A DNA stretch of 64,000 nucleotides from JAKAWQ01 sp035509315 (GCA_035509315.1 DATJLS010000018.1:1-64000), one strand, 5' to 3'; positions 52,439 through 62,018 are shown, counted from the first letter of the stretch. Notes: generated by a model not told the origin, from the sequence alone. Translations and numbers: made by a program.

Positions 52439-55400
52439 CATCAAGAGCATCATGATCATCGGCGCCGGGCCGATCATCATCGGCCAGGCCTGCGAATTCG
52501 ACTATTCCGGCGCCCAGGCCTGCAAGGCCCTGCGCGAGGAAGGGTTTCGCGTCATTCTCGTCAATTCCAATCCGGCGACGATCATGACCGATCCCGGCCT
52601 TGCCGATGCCACCTATATCGAGCCGATCACGCCCGAGATCATCACCCGGATCATCGCCCGCGAAGCGCCCGATGCGCTTTTGCCGACGATGGGCGGACAG
52701 ACCGCGCTCAATGCGGCGATGGCGCTCGCGCGCGACGGCACGCTCGAACGATACGGGATCGCCCTGATCGGGGCGCGGGCGGAGGTGATCGAGCGCGCCG
52801 AGGACCGGCTGAAATTCCGCGAGGCGATGAATGCGATCGGGCTCGATACGCCGCTGAGCGCGATCGCCCATTCGATCGCCGATGCGCGCGCGGCACTCGC
52901 CGCGATCGGCCTCCCGGCGGTGATCCGGCCGAGCTTCACCCTGGGTGGCACGGGCGGCGGCATTGCGTACAACCGCGAAGAGTTCGACGAGATCGTGCAG
53001 AACGGGCTCGATGCCTCACCGGTCGCGGAAGTGCTGATCGAGGAGAGCGTCCTCGGCTGGAAGGAATTCGAGATGGAGGTCGTGCGCGACAGCGCCGACA
53101 ATTGCATCATCGTCTGCTCGATCGAGAATGTCGATCCGATGGGCGTGCATACCGGTGATTCCGTCACCGTGGCCCCTGCGCTCACGCTCACGGACAAGGA
53201 ATATCAGCGGATGCGCGATGCCTCGATCGCCTGCCTGCGCGCGATCGGGGTCGATACCGGCGGCTCCAACGTGCAGTTCGCGATCGATCCCGCGGACGGG
53301 CGGATGGTCATCATCGAGATGAATCCGCGCGTCTCGCGCTCCTCCGCGCTCGCCTCCAAGGCGACCGGCTTTCCGATCGCGAAGATCGCGGCGAAGCTCG
53401 CGGTGGGCTACACGCTCGATGAGCTCGCCAACGACATCACCCGCGCCACGCCGGCGAGCTTCGAGCCGACGATCGACTATGTCGTCGTCAAGCTGCCCCG
53501 CTTCACCTTCGAGAAATTCCCCGGCACGCCGCCGCTTCTCACCACCAGCATGAAATCGGTAGGCGAGGCGATGGCGATCGGCGGCAGCTTCTGCGAAGCC
53601 TTGCAGAAAGGCCTGCGCAGCATGGAGACGGGGCTTTCCGGCCTCGATCCCGTGCCGCGGCCGGGCGACGGCGGGGCGGATGCCTTTCGCGCCGCGCTCT
53701 CCGCCCCGCGACCGGACCGGCTTTTGATGGCGGCCGAGGCGCTGCGCGCGGGCCTCACCATCGAGGAGATCGAGGCCGCCACCCATTTCGATCCCTGGTT
53801 CCTGCGCGAGATCGCGCGGATCGTCGCCGCCGAGGCGGAGATCGCGAAGGCAGGCCTGCCGCAGGACGCGACGGGGTTGCGCCGCCTCAAGGCGCTCGGC
53901 TTCGCCGATCGCAGGCTTGCCGAGCTTGCGGAGCCGAGCGAGGCGATGGTGCGCGCCTTGCGCGCGCGGCTCGGCGTTTTCCCGGCCTATAAGCGGATCG
54001 ATACCTGCGCCGGCGAATTCGCCTCCGCGACGCCCTACATGTATTCCACGTACGATGGCGGGTTCGAGGCGCCGGAATGCGAGGCCGATCCGTCGGAGCG
54101 GGACAAGATCGTCATCCTCGGCGGCGGGCCGAACCGCATCGGCCAGGGCATCGAGTTCGATTATTGCTGCGTGCACGCGGCCTATGCCCTCAAGGAAGCC
54201 GGGTTCGAGACCATCATGGTCAATTGCAATCCGGAAACGGTCTCGACCGACTACGACACCTCGGACCGCCTCTATTTCGAGCCGCTCGATGCCGAGGATG
54301 TGCTGGCGCTGATCCGGCGCGAGCAATCCGCGGGCCGCCTCGTCGGCTGCATCGTGCAATATGGCGGGCAGACGCCGCTCAAGCTCTCCCAGGCGCTGAC
54401 CCGCGCCGGCGTGCCCATCCTCGGCACCAGCGCCGATGCGATCGATATCGCCGAGGATCGTGAGCGCTTTCAGAAGCTCCTGCACCGGCTTGGCCTGCGC
54501 CAGCCGGAGAACGGCACCGCGCGCTCGCTCGAGGAGGCGGAGCTGATCGCCGAGCGCATCGGCTATCCGGTGGTGATCCGGCCGAGCTACGTGCTCGGCG
54601 GTCGGGCGATGGAGATCGTTCATGATCGCGCCGGGCTCGCCCGCTATATGCGCGAGGCGGTGCGCGTCTCGGGCGAGAACCCGGTGCTGATCGACCGCTA
54701 TCTCGCCGATGCGATCGAGGTCGATGTCGATTGCATCGCCGATGGCGAGAGCGTCTATGTCGCGGGCGTGATGGAGCATATCGAGGAAGCGGGGATTCAT
54801 TCCGGCGATTCGGCCTGCGCGCTCCCGCCCTACACGCTCTCGCCGGCCATCGTCACCGAGCTCAAGGCGGAGACGAGCGCGATCGCGACCGCGCTCGGCG
54901 TCGTCGGGCTGATGAATGTGCAGTACGCGATCCAGGGCGAGCGCGTCCATGTGCTCGAGGTCAATCCCCGCGCCTCGCGCACGGTCCCCTTCGTTGCCAA
55001 GGCGACCGGCGTGCCGGTGGCGAAGATCGCCGCGCGTGTGATGGCGGGCGCACGGCTCGCGGAATTCCATCTCGATGGCCAGGCCGTGGCACGGCACGTG
55101 GCGGTGAAGGAGGCGGTCTTTCCTTTCGCCCGTTTCCCCAATGTCGATACGATTCTCGGGCCGGAAATGAAATCGACCGGCGAGGTGATGGGGATCGACG
55201 CGAGCTTCGAGCGCGCCTTCGCCAAATCCCAGCTCGGCGCCGGCGTGCGGCTTCCGCTCAGCGGCACGGCCTTTCTTTCCGTCAAGGATTCGGACAAGAC
55301 CGCGCTCGTGCCTTTGGCGCGGCGGCTCATCGAGATGGGTTTCTCGATCGTCGCGACCCGCGGCACGGCGGGACGGATTCGCGAAGCGGGGCTCCCCGTG

Positions 55401-55664
55401 CGGGTCGTCAACAAGGTGCTCGAGGGGCGGCCGCATTGCGTCGATGCCATTCGCTCGGGCGAGATCGACCTCGTGGTGAATACCGCTTCCGGCCCGCAAT
55501 CGGTCGCGGACAGTTTCGATATCCGCCGCAGCGCGCTCACGCATGGGGTGCCCCACTATACCACGCTCGCCGGTGCCAGGGCGGCCGTCCATGCGATCGC
55601 GAGCCTGCGCGCGGGTGCGCTTGAAGTGGCTCCCCTCCAGGCTTATTTTCACGCGACCTTTTGA
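52422..55664 (+). CDS. carB: carbamoyl-phosphate synthase large subunit
   Basis: A 1080-residue CarB with its two ATP-grasp halves: IIIGQACEFDYSG and GGTGGGIAYN in the first, GGGPNRIGQGIEFDY and YVLGGRAMEIV in the second. FSIVATRGTAGR and VVNTASGP near the C terminus belong to the allosteric MGS-like domain. It makes carbamoyl phosphate from bicarbonate, two ATP and ammonia from CarA. It overlaps carA by 17 bases, so the two are coupled. Confidence 0.97.
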   Translation: MPKRTDIKSIMIIGAGPIIIGQACEFDYSGAQACKALREEGFRVILVNSNPATIMTDPGLADATYIEPITPEIITRIIAREAPDALLPTMGGQTALNAAMALARDGTLERYGIALIGARAEVIERAEDRLKFREAMNAIGLDTPLSAIAHSIADARAALAAIGLPAVIRPSFTLGGTGGGIAYNREEFDEIVQNGLDASPVAEVLIEESVLGWKEFEMEVVRDSADNCIIVCSIENVDPMGVHTGDSVTVAPALTLTDKEYQRMRDASIACLRAIGVDTGGSNVQFAIDPADGRMVIIEMNPRVSRSSALASKATGFPIAKIAAKLAVGYTLDELANDITRATPASFEPTIDYVVVKLPRFTFEKFPGTPPLLTTSMKSVGEAMAIGGSFCEALQKGLRSMETGLSGLDPVPRPGDGGADAFRAALSAPRPDRLLMAAEALRAGLTIEEIEAATHFDPWFLREIARIVAAEAEIAKAGLPQDATGLRRLKALGFADRRLAELAEPSEAMVRALRARLGVFPAYKRIDTCAGEFASATPYMYSTYDGGFEAPECEADPSERDKIVILGGGPNRIGQGIEFDYCCVHAAYALKEAGFETIMVNCNPETVSTDYDTSDRLYFEPLDAEDVLALIRREQSAGRLVGCIVQYGGQTPLKLSQALTRAGVPILGTSADAIDIAEDRERFQKLLHRLGLRQPENGTARSLEEAELIAERIGYPVVIRPSYVLGGRAMEIVHDRAGLARYMREAVRVSGENPVLIDRYLADAIEVDVDCIADGESVYVAGVMEHIEEAGIHSGDSACALPPYTLSPAIVTELKAETSAIATALGVVGLMNVQYAIQGERVHVLEVNPRASRTVPFVAKATGVPVAKIAARVMAGARLAEFHLDGQAVARHVAVKEAVFPFARFPNVDTILGPEMKSTGEVMGIDASFERAFAKSQLGAGVRLPLSGTAFLSVKDSDKTALVPLARRLIEMGFSIVATRGTAGRIREAGLPVRVVNKVLEGRPHCVDAIRSGEIDLVVNTASGPQSVADSFDIRRSALTHGVPHYTTLAGARAAVHAIASLRAGALEVAPLQAYFHATF

Positions 55665-55734
55665 GCCTCCGTGGCCGGGCTTGCGCCCGGCGGCGGGGGA
55701 GTTCGTTGACCTTGTGCCTGTTCATTGAGGCGTG

Positions 55735-56211
55735 ATGGTGCAGAAATTCCCGATGACGGCCCCCGGCCTGCAGCAGCTGGAGGACGAGCTTCGCCACCTC
55801 AAGGGGGTGGAGCGTCCCGCCATCATTCGCGCGATCGCGGAAGCGCGCTCACACGGCGATCTCTCCGAGAACGCCGAGTATCACGCCGCGCGCGAACGCC
55901 AGTCCTTCATCGAAGGACGGATCGCCGAGCTCGAGGAGATCGTCGCCTCGGCCGAAGTGATCGATCCCTCCCAGCTCTCGGGCGACAACGTCAAGTTCGG
56001 CGCGCATGTCTGGGTGGTCGAGGAGGATTCCGAGAAGGAATCGACCTTCCAGATCGTCGGCCAGCACGAGGCGGACATCAAGAACGGCCGGATCTCGATC
56101 TCCTCGCCGCTCGCCAAGGCGCTGATCGGCCGCAAGGTGGGGGACACGGTTTCCGTGCCGGCGCCGAGCGGCGACCGTTCCTACGAAATTCTCGGCGTCA
56201 AATACGTCTGA
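55735..56211 (+). CDS. greA: transcription elongation factor GreA
   Basis: A 158-residue GreA. The N-terminal coiled coil has LEDELRHLKGVERPAIIRAIAEAR and, at its tip, DLSENAEYHAARE, which holds the two acidic residues that reach the polymerase active site. The C-terminal FKBP-like part has FQIVGQHEADIKNGRIS and SSPLAKALIGRKVGD. It rescues backtracked RNA polymerase. The ATG at 55735 follows GTG one codon earlier. It lies 70 bases after carB. Confidence 0.96.
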   Translation: MVQKFPMTAPGLQQLEDELRHLKGVERPAIIRAIAEARSHGDLSENAEYHAARERQSFIEGRIAELEEIVASAEVIDPSQLSGDNVKFGAHVWVVEEDSEKESTFQIVGQHEADIKNGRISISSPLAKALIGRKVGDTVSVPAPSGDRSYEILGVKYV

Positions 56212-56272
56212 GCCGAACGCCATTCTCTCTTTCGCGGATATCGAGAAGGCGGCGGCGCGGATCGAAGGCCGC

Positions 56273-57418
56273 GTGCTTCGCACGCCGAGCCTGCCGTGCG
56301 AGGCGATCGGCCGCGTTGTCGGCGCGAGCGTCGTCCTGAAGCTCGAAACCTTCCAGGCGACCGGCAGCTTCAAGGAGCGCGGCGCGGCGAACCGGCTCGC
56401 CCTGCTTTCTCCCTCCGAACGCGCGGCGGGCGTCATCGCCATGTCCGCCGGCAATCATGCCCAGGGCGTGGCCCGGCATGCGAGCCTCTCCGGCATCGCG
56501 GCGACCATCGTCATGCCGCGCTTCACCCCGGCGACCAAGGTCTCGCGCACCGCCGGGTGGGGGGCGCGCGTCGAATTGCATGGCGAAACCCTGGTCGAAA
56601 GCGCCGCCCATGCCGCGCTCCTCGCCGAGCGTGAGGGGCTCACCATGATCCACCCTTATGACGACCCGGCAGTCATCGCAGGCCAGGGCACGCTCGCGCT
56701 CGAGCTCATTGCCGATGCCCCCGAGATCGACACGCTCGTCATTCCGGTGGGCGGCGGCGGCATGATCGCGGGCATCGCCGTCGCGGCGCCGGCGCTCAAG
56801 CCGGACATCGAGATCATCGGCGTCGAGGTCGAGACCTATGCCGCCCTCGCCCAGCGTCTCGCTGGCCAGCCCGTCTCGGTCGGCGGCGCGACGATCGCCG
56901 AGGGCATCGCGGTGCGCGACATCGGCGATCTTCCTTTCTCCATCATCCGCGAGCGGGTGGGGGAGGTGCTGGTCGTGCCCGAGCAGGCGATCGAGCGGGC
57001 GATCGCGCTTTTGGCCGAGGGCGCCAAGGTGATTGCCGAGGGCGCCGGCGCCGCCGCGGTCGCCGCCCTGCTCGCCTTCCCCGATCGCTTCCGCGGCCGG
57101 AGGATCGGCCTGCCTGTATGCGGGGGCAATATCGACCCGCGCATCCTCGCCAATGTGCTCCTGCGCAACCTCCTGCGCGACGGCCGGCTGCTCCGGCTCT
57201 CGCTCGAGATCCCTGATCGGCCCGGGGTGCTCGCCGATATCGCCGTGCGCATCGCCGCGCATGAAGGAAATGTCATTGAAGTTTCTCATCAGCGCCTGTT
57301 CGCCTCGCCCTCCGTGCAGTCGGCCCATCTCGAGGTGATGGTGGAGGCGCGTGATCCTGCGCATGCCGAGGAAATCACGGCGGCGCTCGCCTCCGGCTAC
57401 GTCCTCAAGCGCATTTGA
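56273..57418 (+). CDS. ilvA: threonine dehydratase with ACT domain
   Basis: A PLP-dependent fold type II enzyme. ATGSFKERGA holds the PLP lysine, SAGNHAQG the phosphate loop and VGGGGMIAGIA the glycine loop; RLSLEIPDRPGVLADI onward is a C-terminal ACT-like domain as in catabolic-type threonine dehydratases. It deaminates threonine to 2-oxobutyrate. From GTG at 56273 it is 381 residues, but homology extends upstream (FADIEKAAARI) to about 56225 with no ATG, GTG or TTG; an ATT at 56222 is the only near candidate. The true start may be non-canonical. It ends in a one-base TGATG overlap with the next gene. Confidence 0.8.
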   Translation: MLRTPSLPCEAIGRVVGASVVLKLETFQATGSFKERGAANRLALLSPSERAAGVIAMSAGNHAQGVARHASLSGIAATIVMPRFTPATKVSRTAGWGARVELHGETLVESAAHAALLAEREGLTMIHPYDDPAVIAGQGTLALELIADAPEIDTLVIPVGGGGMIAGIAVAAPALKPDIEIIGVEVETYAALAQRLAGQPVSVGGATIAEGIAVRDIGDLPFSIIRERVGEVLVVPEQAIERAIALLAEGAKVIAEGAGAAAVAALLAFPDRFRGRRIGLPVCGGNIDPRILANVLLRNLLRDGRLLRLSLEIPDRPGVLADIAVRIAAHEGNVIEVSHQRLFASPSVQSAHLEVMVEARDPAHAEEITAALASGYVLKRI

Positions 57419-58140
57419 TGACCCCGGCGCCGGTTCATGTCGCGGGCGAGCGGCTCCTGCTCGACCCGGAAGGGGCGTTGTTCTGGCCACGGGAAAGGGT
57501 GCTCGCACTCGCCGATCTCTCTTTCGGGCGCGGTTCGGGTCCGGCCGGAGGAGAGACGATCAGGCGTCTTGCTGGCCTGCTCAGGCGCTGGCGGCCGCGT
57601 CACGTCCTGGTGCTGGAAACAGTGCCGGGAACGGTGCCCACCTGGCCCGGCGAACTGCCTGCTGGACTGCCCCCTGGTCTTTCTTCCCGCCTCGCCGCGA
57701 TGGCGGCCTCAAACTCCTTCGTCTGGATCCGTGACCGGGCAGACAATGCTCCGTCGTTCGAAGGAGATGGCGGCAGAACAGCGGAATTCTGGCATTCGCC
57801 TCCGCTCGTCTTCCGCCCCCGGCCGGCGGAGCGGGCTCAGGGTGAAGTCGCGGGGCATCTTCGGCCAATCGCCGTGCCCGTGGACGTATCCGTGGGCGTA
57901 TCCGTGGGCGTGGTCGCGGGCGCGCCCGCGACCGCCCGCCCCTGCTTCGTTGCGGACGGAATGCGGGTGCTGCTGCCCGCCTTCGGGCCGGCCACGAGCG
58001 GAACGGATGTGCGCCAACCTCCAATCCAGGCCCTTTTCCCTTATGGCGCCAGAGTCTTCCTGACCGGCGCCGAGCGGCTTTCGAGCTTTCCGATCCTTGG
58101 GAAACCCATCATTGGCAGACGGGCGCGCCGACAGGAGTAA
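57418..58140 (+). CDS. PdeM-like protein that has lost metal-site residues
   Basis: A 240-residue protein resembling the ligase-associated phosphoesterase PdeM: GERLLLDPEGALFWPRERVLALADL at the start, GHLRPI in the middle and LLPAFGPATSG near the end fit. But the metal ligands are gone: ADLHLG is ADLSFG, GD is missing (LVLETV), GNHD is replaced by WIRDRADN, and GHxHP is GHLRP. A 12-bp tandem repeat (57886-57921) encodes VSVGVSVG in the loop. It is coupled to ilvA and no ligase is adjacent. It is probably not a phosphatase; a structural role or decay is possible. Confidence 0.65.
   Translation: MTPAPVHVAGERLLLDPEGALFWPRERVLALADLSFGRGSGPAGGETIRRLAGLLRRWRPRHVLVLETVPGTVPTWPGELPAGLPPGLSSRLAAMAASNSFVWIRDRADNAPSFEGDGGRTAEFWHSPPLVFRPRPAERAQGEVAGHLRPIAVPVDVSVGVSVGVVAGAPATARPCFVADGMRVLLPAFGPATSGTDVRQPPIQALFPYGARVFLTGAERLSSFPILGKPIIGRRARRQE
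57886..57921. repeat. in-gene 12-bp tandem repeat
   Basis: GTATCCGTGGGC at 57886-57897 and 57898-57909, followed by the related GTGGTCGCGGGC at 57910-57921, coding VSVG-type repeats within the PdeM-like gene. Copy number could change by slippage without breaking the frame. Confidence 0.7.
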
Positions 58141-58358
58141 GAACGAAGGACGACGCGCGACGCATCGGGCTTCAATTCCGCGCCCGGATCATCTAAAATT
58201 TGCCGGCCCGCTTCCCGGCCGCGAGACGATCGCCGCCGCCGAAGGGGAGAGCGAGGGGAGGACGGCAGGGCAGCTTGAATTGATGGGGCCACGCTCCAAG
58301 TCTGCCACGAGGTCCTCGCCTCAGAAGCCGGCGCCGCGGCTTTACCGCGGGGCGCCGC
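58141..58358. other. leader region of the cold-shock gene
   Basis: 218 bases between the PdeM-like gene and the double cold-shock protein. No gene is supported. Long leaders are usual for cold-shock genes, and this could be one, but no cold-box is recognised. Confidence 0.35.
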
Positions 58359-59054
58359 ATGACTGCGACGCAGAATCGAATCTACGGAAAGGACGATTTA
58401 CACTTGCGATCCCCAAGGAACGACCGGCAGCGGCAGCCGCGCCGCCGCGGTTTCGACGATGACAATTTTTTCGGCAATGCGCCATCCATGCCGGCTTTTC
58501 CGCGCTTCGAGAGCCCTGCTGCGTCCGGACCGGAAGCCGAGGCGAGCGTGAAATGGTTCAACCCCGAAAAGGGGTTCGGCTTCGTGGCGCTCGTCGATGG
58601 CTCGGGCGATGCTTTCCTGCACGCCAATGCCCTGCAGGCAGCCGGATACCAGAGCGTGAGCCCGGGCGCGACGCTGCGCGTGCGCGTCAGCCAGGGGCAG
58701 AAGGGAAGGCAGGTCAGCCAGGTGCTCTCGGTGGACGAGAGCACGGCCCAGCCGACCCGGGGAGGTCCGGGCGCGGGCGCGGGTGCGGGTCCTCGCGGGC
58801 CGCGGCCGGCGCGTGCCCCCCGTCGGCCGGTCGATCTCAGCTCGGCGGTCGAGATGACCGGCGTGGTGAAGTGGTACAATCCCGACAAGGGGTTCGGCTT
58901 CATCACTCCGCCGGGCGGCGGGAAGGATGTCTTCGTTCATGCTTCGGCGCTCGAGGAGGCGGGTCTGCCGCCGCTGCAGGAAGGCCAGGCCGTGCGGATG
59001 AACGTGGTTCAGGGCGCCAAGGGCCCCGAGGTCGGTTCCATCAGCCTGGCCTGA
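58359..59054 (+). CDS. double cold-shock-domain protein
   Basis: A 231-residue protein with two cold-shock domains, at about 62-130 and 165-230. Each carries the RNP1-like KGFGFVAL / KGFGFITP block and the RNP2-like DAFLHAN / DVFVHAS block that bind single-stranded nucleic acid. A Gly/Pro/Arg-rich linker (about 130-160) joins them, and the N terminus is basic and disordered. Two-domain CspA proteins are typical of alphaproteobacteria, where they act as RNA chaperones. It is upstream of the NfeD/stomatin pair. Confidence 0.9.
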   Translation: MTATQNRIYGKDDLHLRSPRNDRQRQPRRRGFDDDNFFGNAPSMPAFPRFESPAASGPEAEASVKWFNPEKGFGFVALVDGSGDAFLHANALQAAGYQSVSPGATLRVRVSQGQKGRQVSQVLSVDESTAQPTRGGPGAGAGAGPRGPRPARAPRRPVDLSSAVEMTGVVKWYNPDKGFGFITPPGGGKDVFVHASALEEAGLPPLQEGQAVRMNVVQGAKGPEVGSISLA

Positions 59055-59098
59055 AATCCGTCCCCGACGCGCGGGGACGCCAAGGGGCATGCGGTGGG

Positions 59099-60439
59099 TT
59101 GCGCGTGCCCGCTCTTCTTGTGCCCGCCCTCCTTGCCATGATCGCGATGCTCGGCCGGATGCCGCCGGGCAACGCGGCAGGGCTCAGGCGGGCCGAGATC
59201 CTCACGATCGACGGCGCGATCGGCCCGGCGACGGCGGATTACATCGTCCGCGGGATCGCGGCGGCGAACCCGGCCGAGGACGGGCTGATCGTGCTTCGGA
59301 TGGACACGCCGGGCGGGCTTGAGGGGGCGATGCGCGCGATCATCCGCGCCATTCTCGCCTCGTCCGTGCCCGTCATCGCCTATGTCGCGCCCAGCGGAGC
59401 GCGCGCCGCCAGCGCCGGCACCTATATCGCCTATGCCGCCGCGGTCGCCGCCATGGCGCCCGGCACCAATCTCGGCGCCGCGACGCCGGTCATGCTCGGC
59501 GTTCCCGGCCAGACGGGCACGCCGGATGCCGAGACGCGGAAGATCGTCAATGACGCGATCGCCTACATCCGTGGCCTCGCCGAGCTGAACGGGCGCAATG
59601 CAGACTGGGCGGAAGAGGCGGTGCGGGGCGCGGCGAGCCTCTCCGCTGAGGAGGCCTTGCGCCGGAACGTGATCGACGTGATCGCCCCGAGCCTGCCCGC
59701 GCTTCTGCAGCGGATCGATGGCATGACGGTGACGCTCGCCGGCCGGAAGGTGCGGCTCGCGACCGCCGCGCTTGTGCCCTTCCTGCGCGCGCCCGACTGG
59801 CGAACGCGCTTCCTCTCCGCGATCACCGACCCGAGCCTCGCCTATCTCCTGATGCTGCTCGGCATCTGGGGGTTCATCTTCGAAATCCTGAACCCGGGCG
59901 GGGTGCTGCCCGGGCTGGTCGGCGCGATCAGCCTCCTGCTCGCCTCTCTCGGCCTCGGCCTGCTGCCGATCGACTATGCCGGCGCGGGGCTCGTGCTGCT
60001 CGGCATGGCGTTGCTGCTGGCGGAAATCTTCATCGGCGCCTTCGGTGTCATCGGCCTCGGCGGCATCGTTGCCTTCGCGATCGGATCGGTGGTGATGTTC
60101 CACACCACCGCGCCCGGTTTCGGCCTGCCGCTCGCCATCGTGCTCGCCGCCACGCTTGCCACCGCCGCCTTCTTCCTCGCTGCCCTCGCCCTTCTGCTCC
60201 GCGCCCGAAGACGCCCCATCGCCACCGGCGGCGAGGCGCTGATCGGCGCCGAGGCCATGGTTCTTACCTGGCAAGGATCGGCGGGCACGGTCCGCGTCAT
60301 GGGCGAGATCTGGCAAGCAAGGAGCGAGGACTCCCTGCATCCCGCGAGCCGGGTCAGAATCCGCGGCCGCGAGGGGCTCGTGCTCGTCGTCGCCCCAGCG
60401 CCACATCTCGGGCGGCAGGAAAGGGGAAGCCGATCATGA
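59099..60439 (+). CDS. NfeD-family membrane serine protease
   Basis: About 446 residues from a TTG at 59099 with AAGGGG upstream; GTGs at 59105 and 59120 and an ATG at 59138 are alternatives. A signal peptide is followed by a ClpP-like S49 protease domain: MDTPGGLEGAMRA and PSGARAASAGTYIA hold the nucleophile Ser region. Five or so hydrophobic helices then precede a soluble NfeD OB-fold tail. Relatives cleave stomatin-like proteins, and a stomatin gene overlaps here by four bases (ATGA). It probably acts in membrane quality control. Confidence 0.8.
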   Translation: MRVPALLVPALLAMIAMLGRMPPGNAAGLRRAEILTIDGAIGPATADYIVRGIAAANPAEDGLIVLRMDTPGGLEGAMRAIIRAILASSVPVIAYVAPSGARAASAGTYIAYAAAVAAMAPGTNLGAATPVMLGVPGQTGTPDAETRKIVNDAIAYIRGLAELNGRNADWAEEAVRGAASLSAEEALRRNVIDVIAPSLPALLQRIDGMTVTLAGRKVRLATAALVPFLRAPDWRTRFLSAITDPSLAYLLMLLGIWGFIFEILNPGGVLPGLVGAISLLLASLGLGLLPIDYAGAGLVLLGMALLLAEIFIGAFGVIGLGGIVAFAIGSVVMFHTTAPGFGLPLAIVLAATLATAAFFLAALALLLRARRRPIATGGEALIGAEAMVLTWQGSAGTVRVMGEIWQARSEDSLHPASRVRIRGREGLVLVVAPAPHLGRQERGSRS

Positions 60440-61284
60440 TTTCCGCCTCCGTGACGATCGTCGTTCTCGTCGTGCTCGCCTTTCTCTTCTTCAGTGCCGC
60501 GGTGCGCGTGTTTCGCGAATATGAGCGCGGCATCATCTTCACCTTCGGCCGCTATACCGGCACCAAGGGGCCCGGCTTCGTGCTGATGATCCCGCTCGTG
60601 CAGCAGATCGTGCGGGTCGATCTGCGCATCATCGTGACCGAGGTGCCGCCGCAGGACGTGATCTCGCATGACAATGTCTCGGTCCGGGTGAGCGCCGTCA
60701 TCTATTTCCGCGTGGTCGATGCCGAGCGCGCCGTGATCCAGGTCAAGGATTTCATCGAGGCGACCAGCCAGCTTTCGCAGACGACGCTGCGCTCCGTCCT
60801 GGGCAAGCACGATCTCGACGAGATGCTCGCCGGACGCGACAAGCTCAACGCGGATGTGCGTGAAGTGCTCGACCAGCAGACCGATGCCTGGGGCATCAAG
60901 GTCTCCAATGTCGAGATCAAGCGCATCGATCTCGATGAAAGCATGGTGCGCGCGATCGCTCGCCAGGCCGAGGCGGAGCGCAACCGCCGGGCCAAGGTGA
61001 TCAATGCCGTGGGCGAGGAGCAGGCGGCGCAGAAGCTCCTCGATGCCGCGCGCATCCTGGCTCCGGTGCCGCAGGCGATGCAGCTCCGCTATCTCGCGAC
61101 GCTGTTCGACATCGCCGGCGACAAAAGTTCGACGATCGTCTTCCCCTTCCCCATCGAGCTCATGAGGCTGCTCGCGCAGGTCGGAGGAAGCGAAGAGATG
61201 ACGGACACGGCTTCCTCTGCTCATGCGCCGCCGGCGGATGCGCCTGCCGATGGTCCGCGGCCCGACGCGCCGACGGAGGAATAA
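60436..61284 (+). CDS. slipin/stomatin-like SPFH protein
   Basis: A 282-residue SPFH protein. An N-terminal helix (VTIVVLVVLAFLFFSAAVRVF) anchors it; YERGIIFTFGRYTG and PPQDVISHDNVSV mark the SPFH domain, and AIARQAEAERNRRAKVINA the coiled coil. The last 30 residues are Pro/Ala/Asp-rich and disordered. Stomatins form membrane microdomains and are partners and substrates of the NfeD protease encoded just before. Confidence 0.88.
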   Translation: MISASVTIVVLVVLAFLFFSAAVRVFREYERGIIFTFGRYTGTKGPGFVLMIPLVQQIVRVDLRIIVTEVPPQDVISHDNVSVRVSAVIYFRVVDAERAVIQVKDFIEATSQLSQTTLRSVLGKHDLDEMLAGRDKLNADVREVLDQQTDAWGIKVSNVEIKRIDLDESMVRAIARQAEAERNRRAKVINAVGEEQAAQKLLDAARILAPVPQAMQLRYLATLFDIAGDKSSTIVFPFPIELMRLLAQVGGSEEMTDTASSAHAPPADAPADGPRPDAPTEE

Positions 61285-61342
61285 AGATGCAGAGAGGCTT
61301 CTCCGGCACCGCGCCGGGCCGGGCAAGCAGAGCGGGGGATCC

Positions 61343-62008
61343 ATGTTCGATCTGACCTTGAGCTTCGACAATGGCCCCGAGCCGGATGTCACGCCGGGGG
61401 TTCTTTCCGTGCTCCGCGAGCGCGGGATTCGGGCGAGCTTCTTCGTGATCGGCGAGAAGCTGGCGCGCCCGGAATGTCTTGCGCTCGCGCGTCAGGCGCG
61501 TGAGGAAGGGCACTGGATCGGCAACCACACCTGGACCCACACGATCCCGCTCGGGGAACGCGCCGAGCCGGACATTGCCGAGATGGAAATCGGCCGCACC
61601 CAGAAGGTGATCGGCGATCTCGCGCATCCGGACCGGCTCTTCCGCCCTTTCGGCGGTGGCGGCCATCTCGATTCCCGCCTGCTCAATGCCCGTGTCGTCA
61701 CATTCCTGCAGAACGGCCGATATAGCTCCGTGCTGTGGAATGCGATTCCGCGCGATTGGGAGGATCCAGAAGGCTGGGTCGAGCGTGCGCTCCGCCAATG
61801 CGCGGCTCAGCCCTGGACGCTGATGGTCCTGCACGACCTGCCGACGGGCGCGATGGCCCGATTGCCGCATTTCCTCGACCGGATCGCGGCGGCGGGCGGG
61901 CGCATCCGCCAGGACTTTCCGCCGGATTGTGTTCCCATCCTGCGCGGCCAGATCCGCGCGCAGATCGAGAGCTACGTCGCGCCGGAGATCTCGGTTGATG
62001 CCGGTTGA
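61343..62008 (+). CDS. polysaccharide deacetylase (NodB family)
   Basis: A 221-residue NodB-fold protein without signal peptide. SFDNGPE is motif 1, where the second Asp of TFDDG is Asn; NHTWTH is motif 2 with both zinc histidines; LFRPFGGGGH is motif 3 and LMVLHDLP motif 5. The Asn change at a metal ligand may alter activity. It deacetylates or hydrolyses an N-acetylated sugar or a related amide. GGGGGA lies five bases before the ATG at 61343. Confidence 0.75.
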   Translation: MFDLTLSFDNGPEPDVTPGVLSVLRERGIRASFFVIGEKLARPECLALARQAREEGHWIGNHTWTHTIPLGERAEPDIAEMEIGRTQKVIGDLAHPDRLFRPFGGGGHLDSRLLNARVVTFLQNGRYSSVLWNAIPRDWEDPEGWVERALRQCAAQPWTLMVLHDLPTGAMARLPHFLDRIAAAGGRIRQDFPPDCVPILRGQIRAQIESYVAPEISVDAG

Positions 62009-62018
62009 TAAGATCGAT

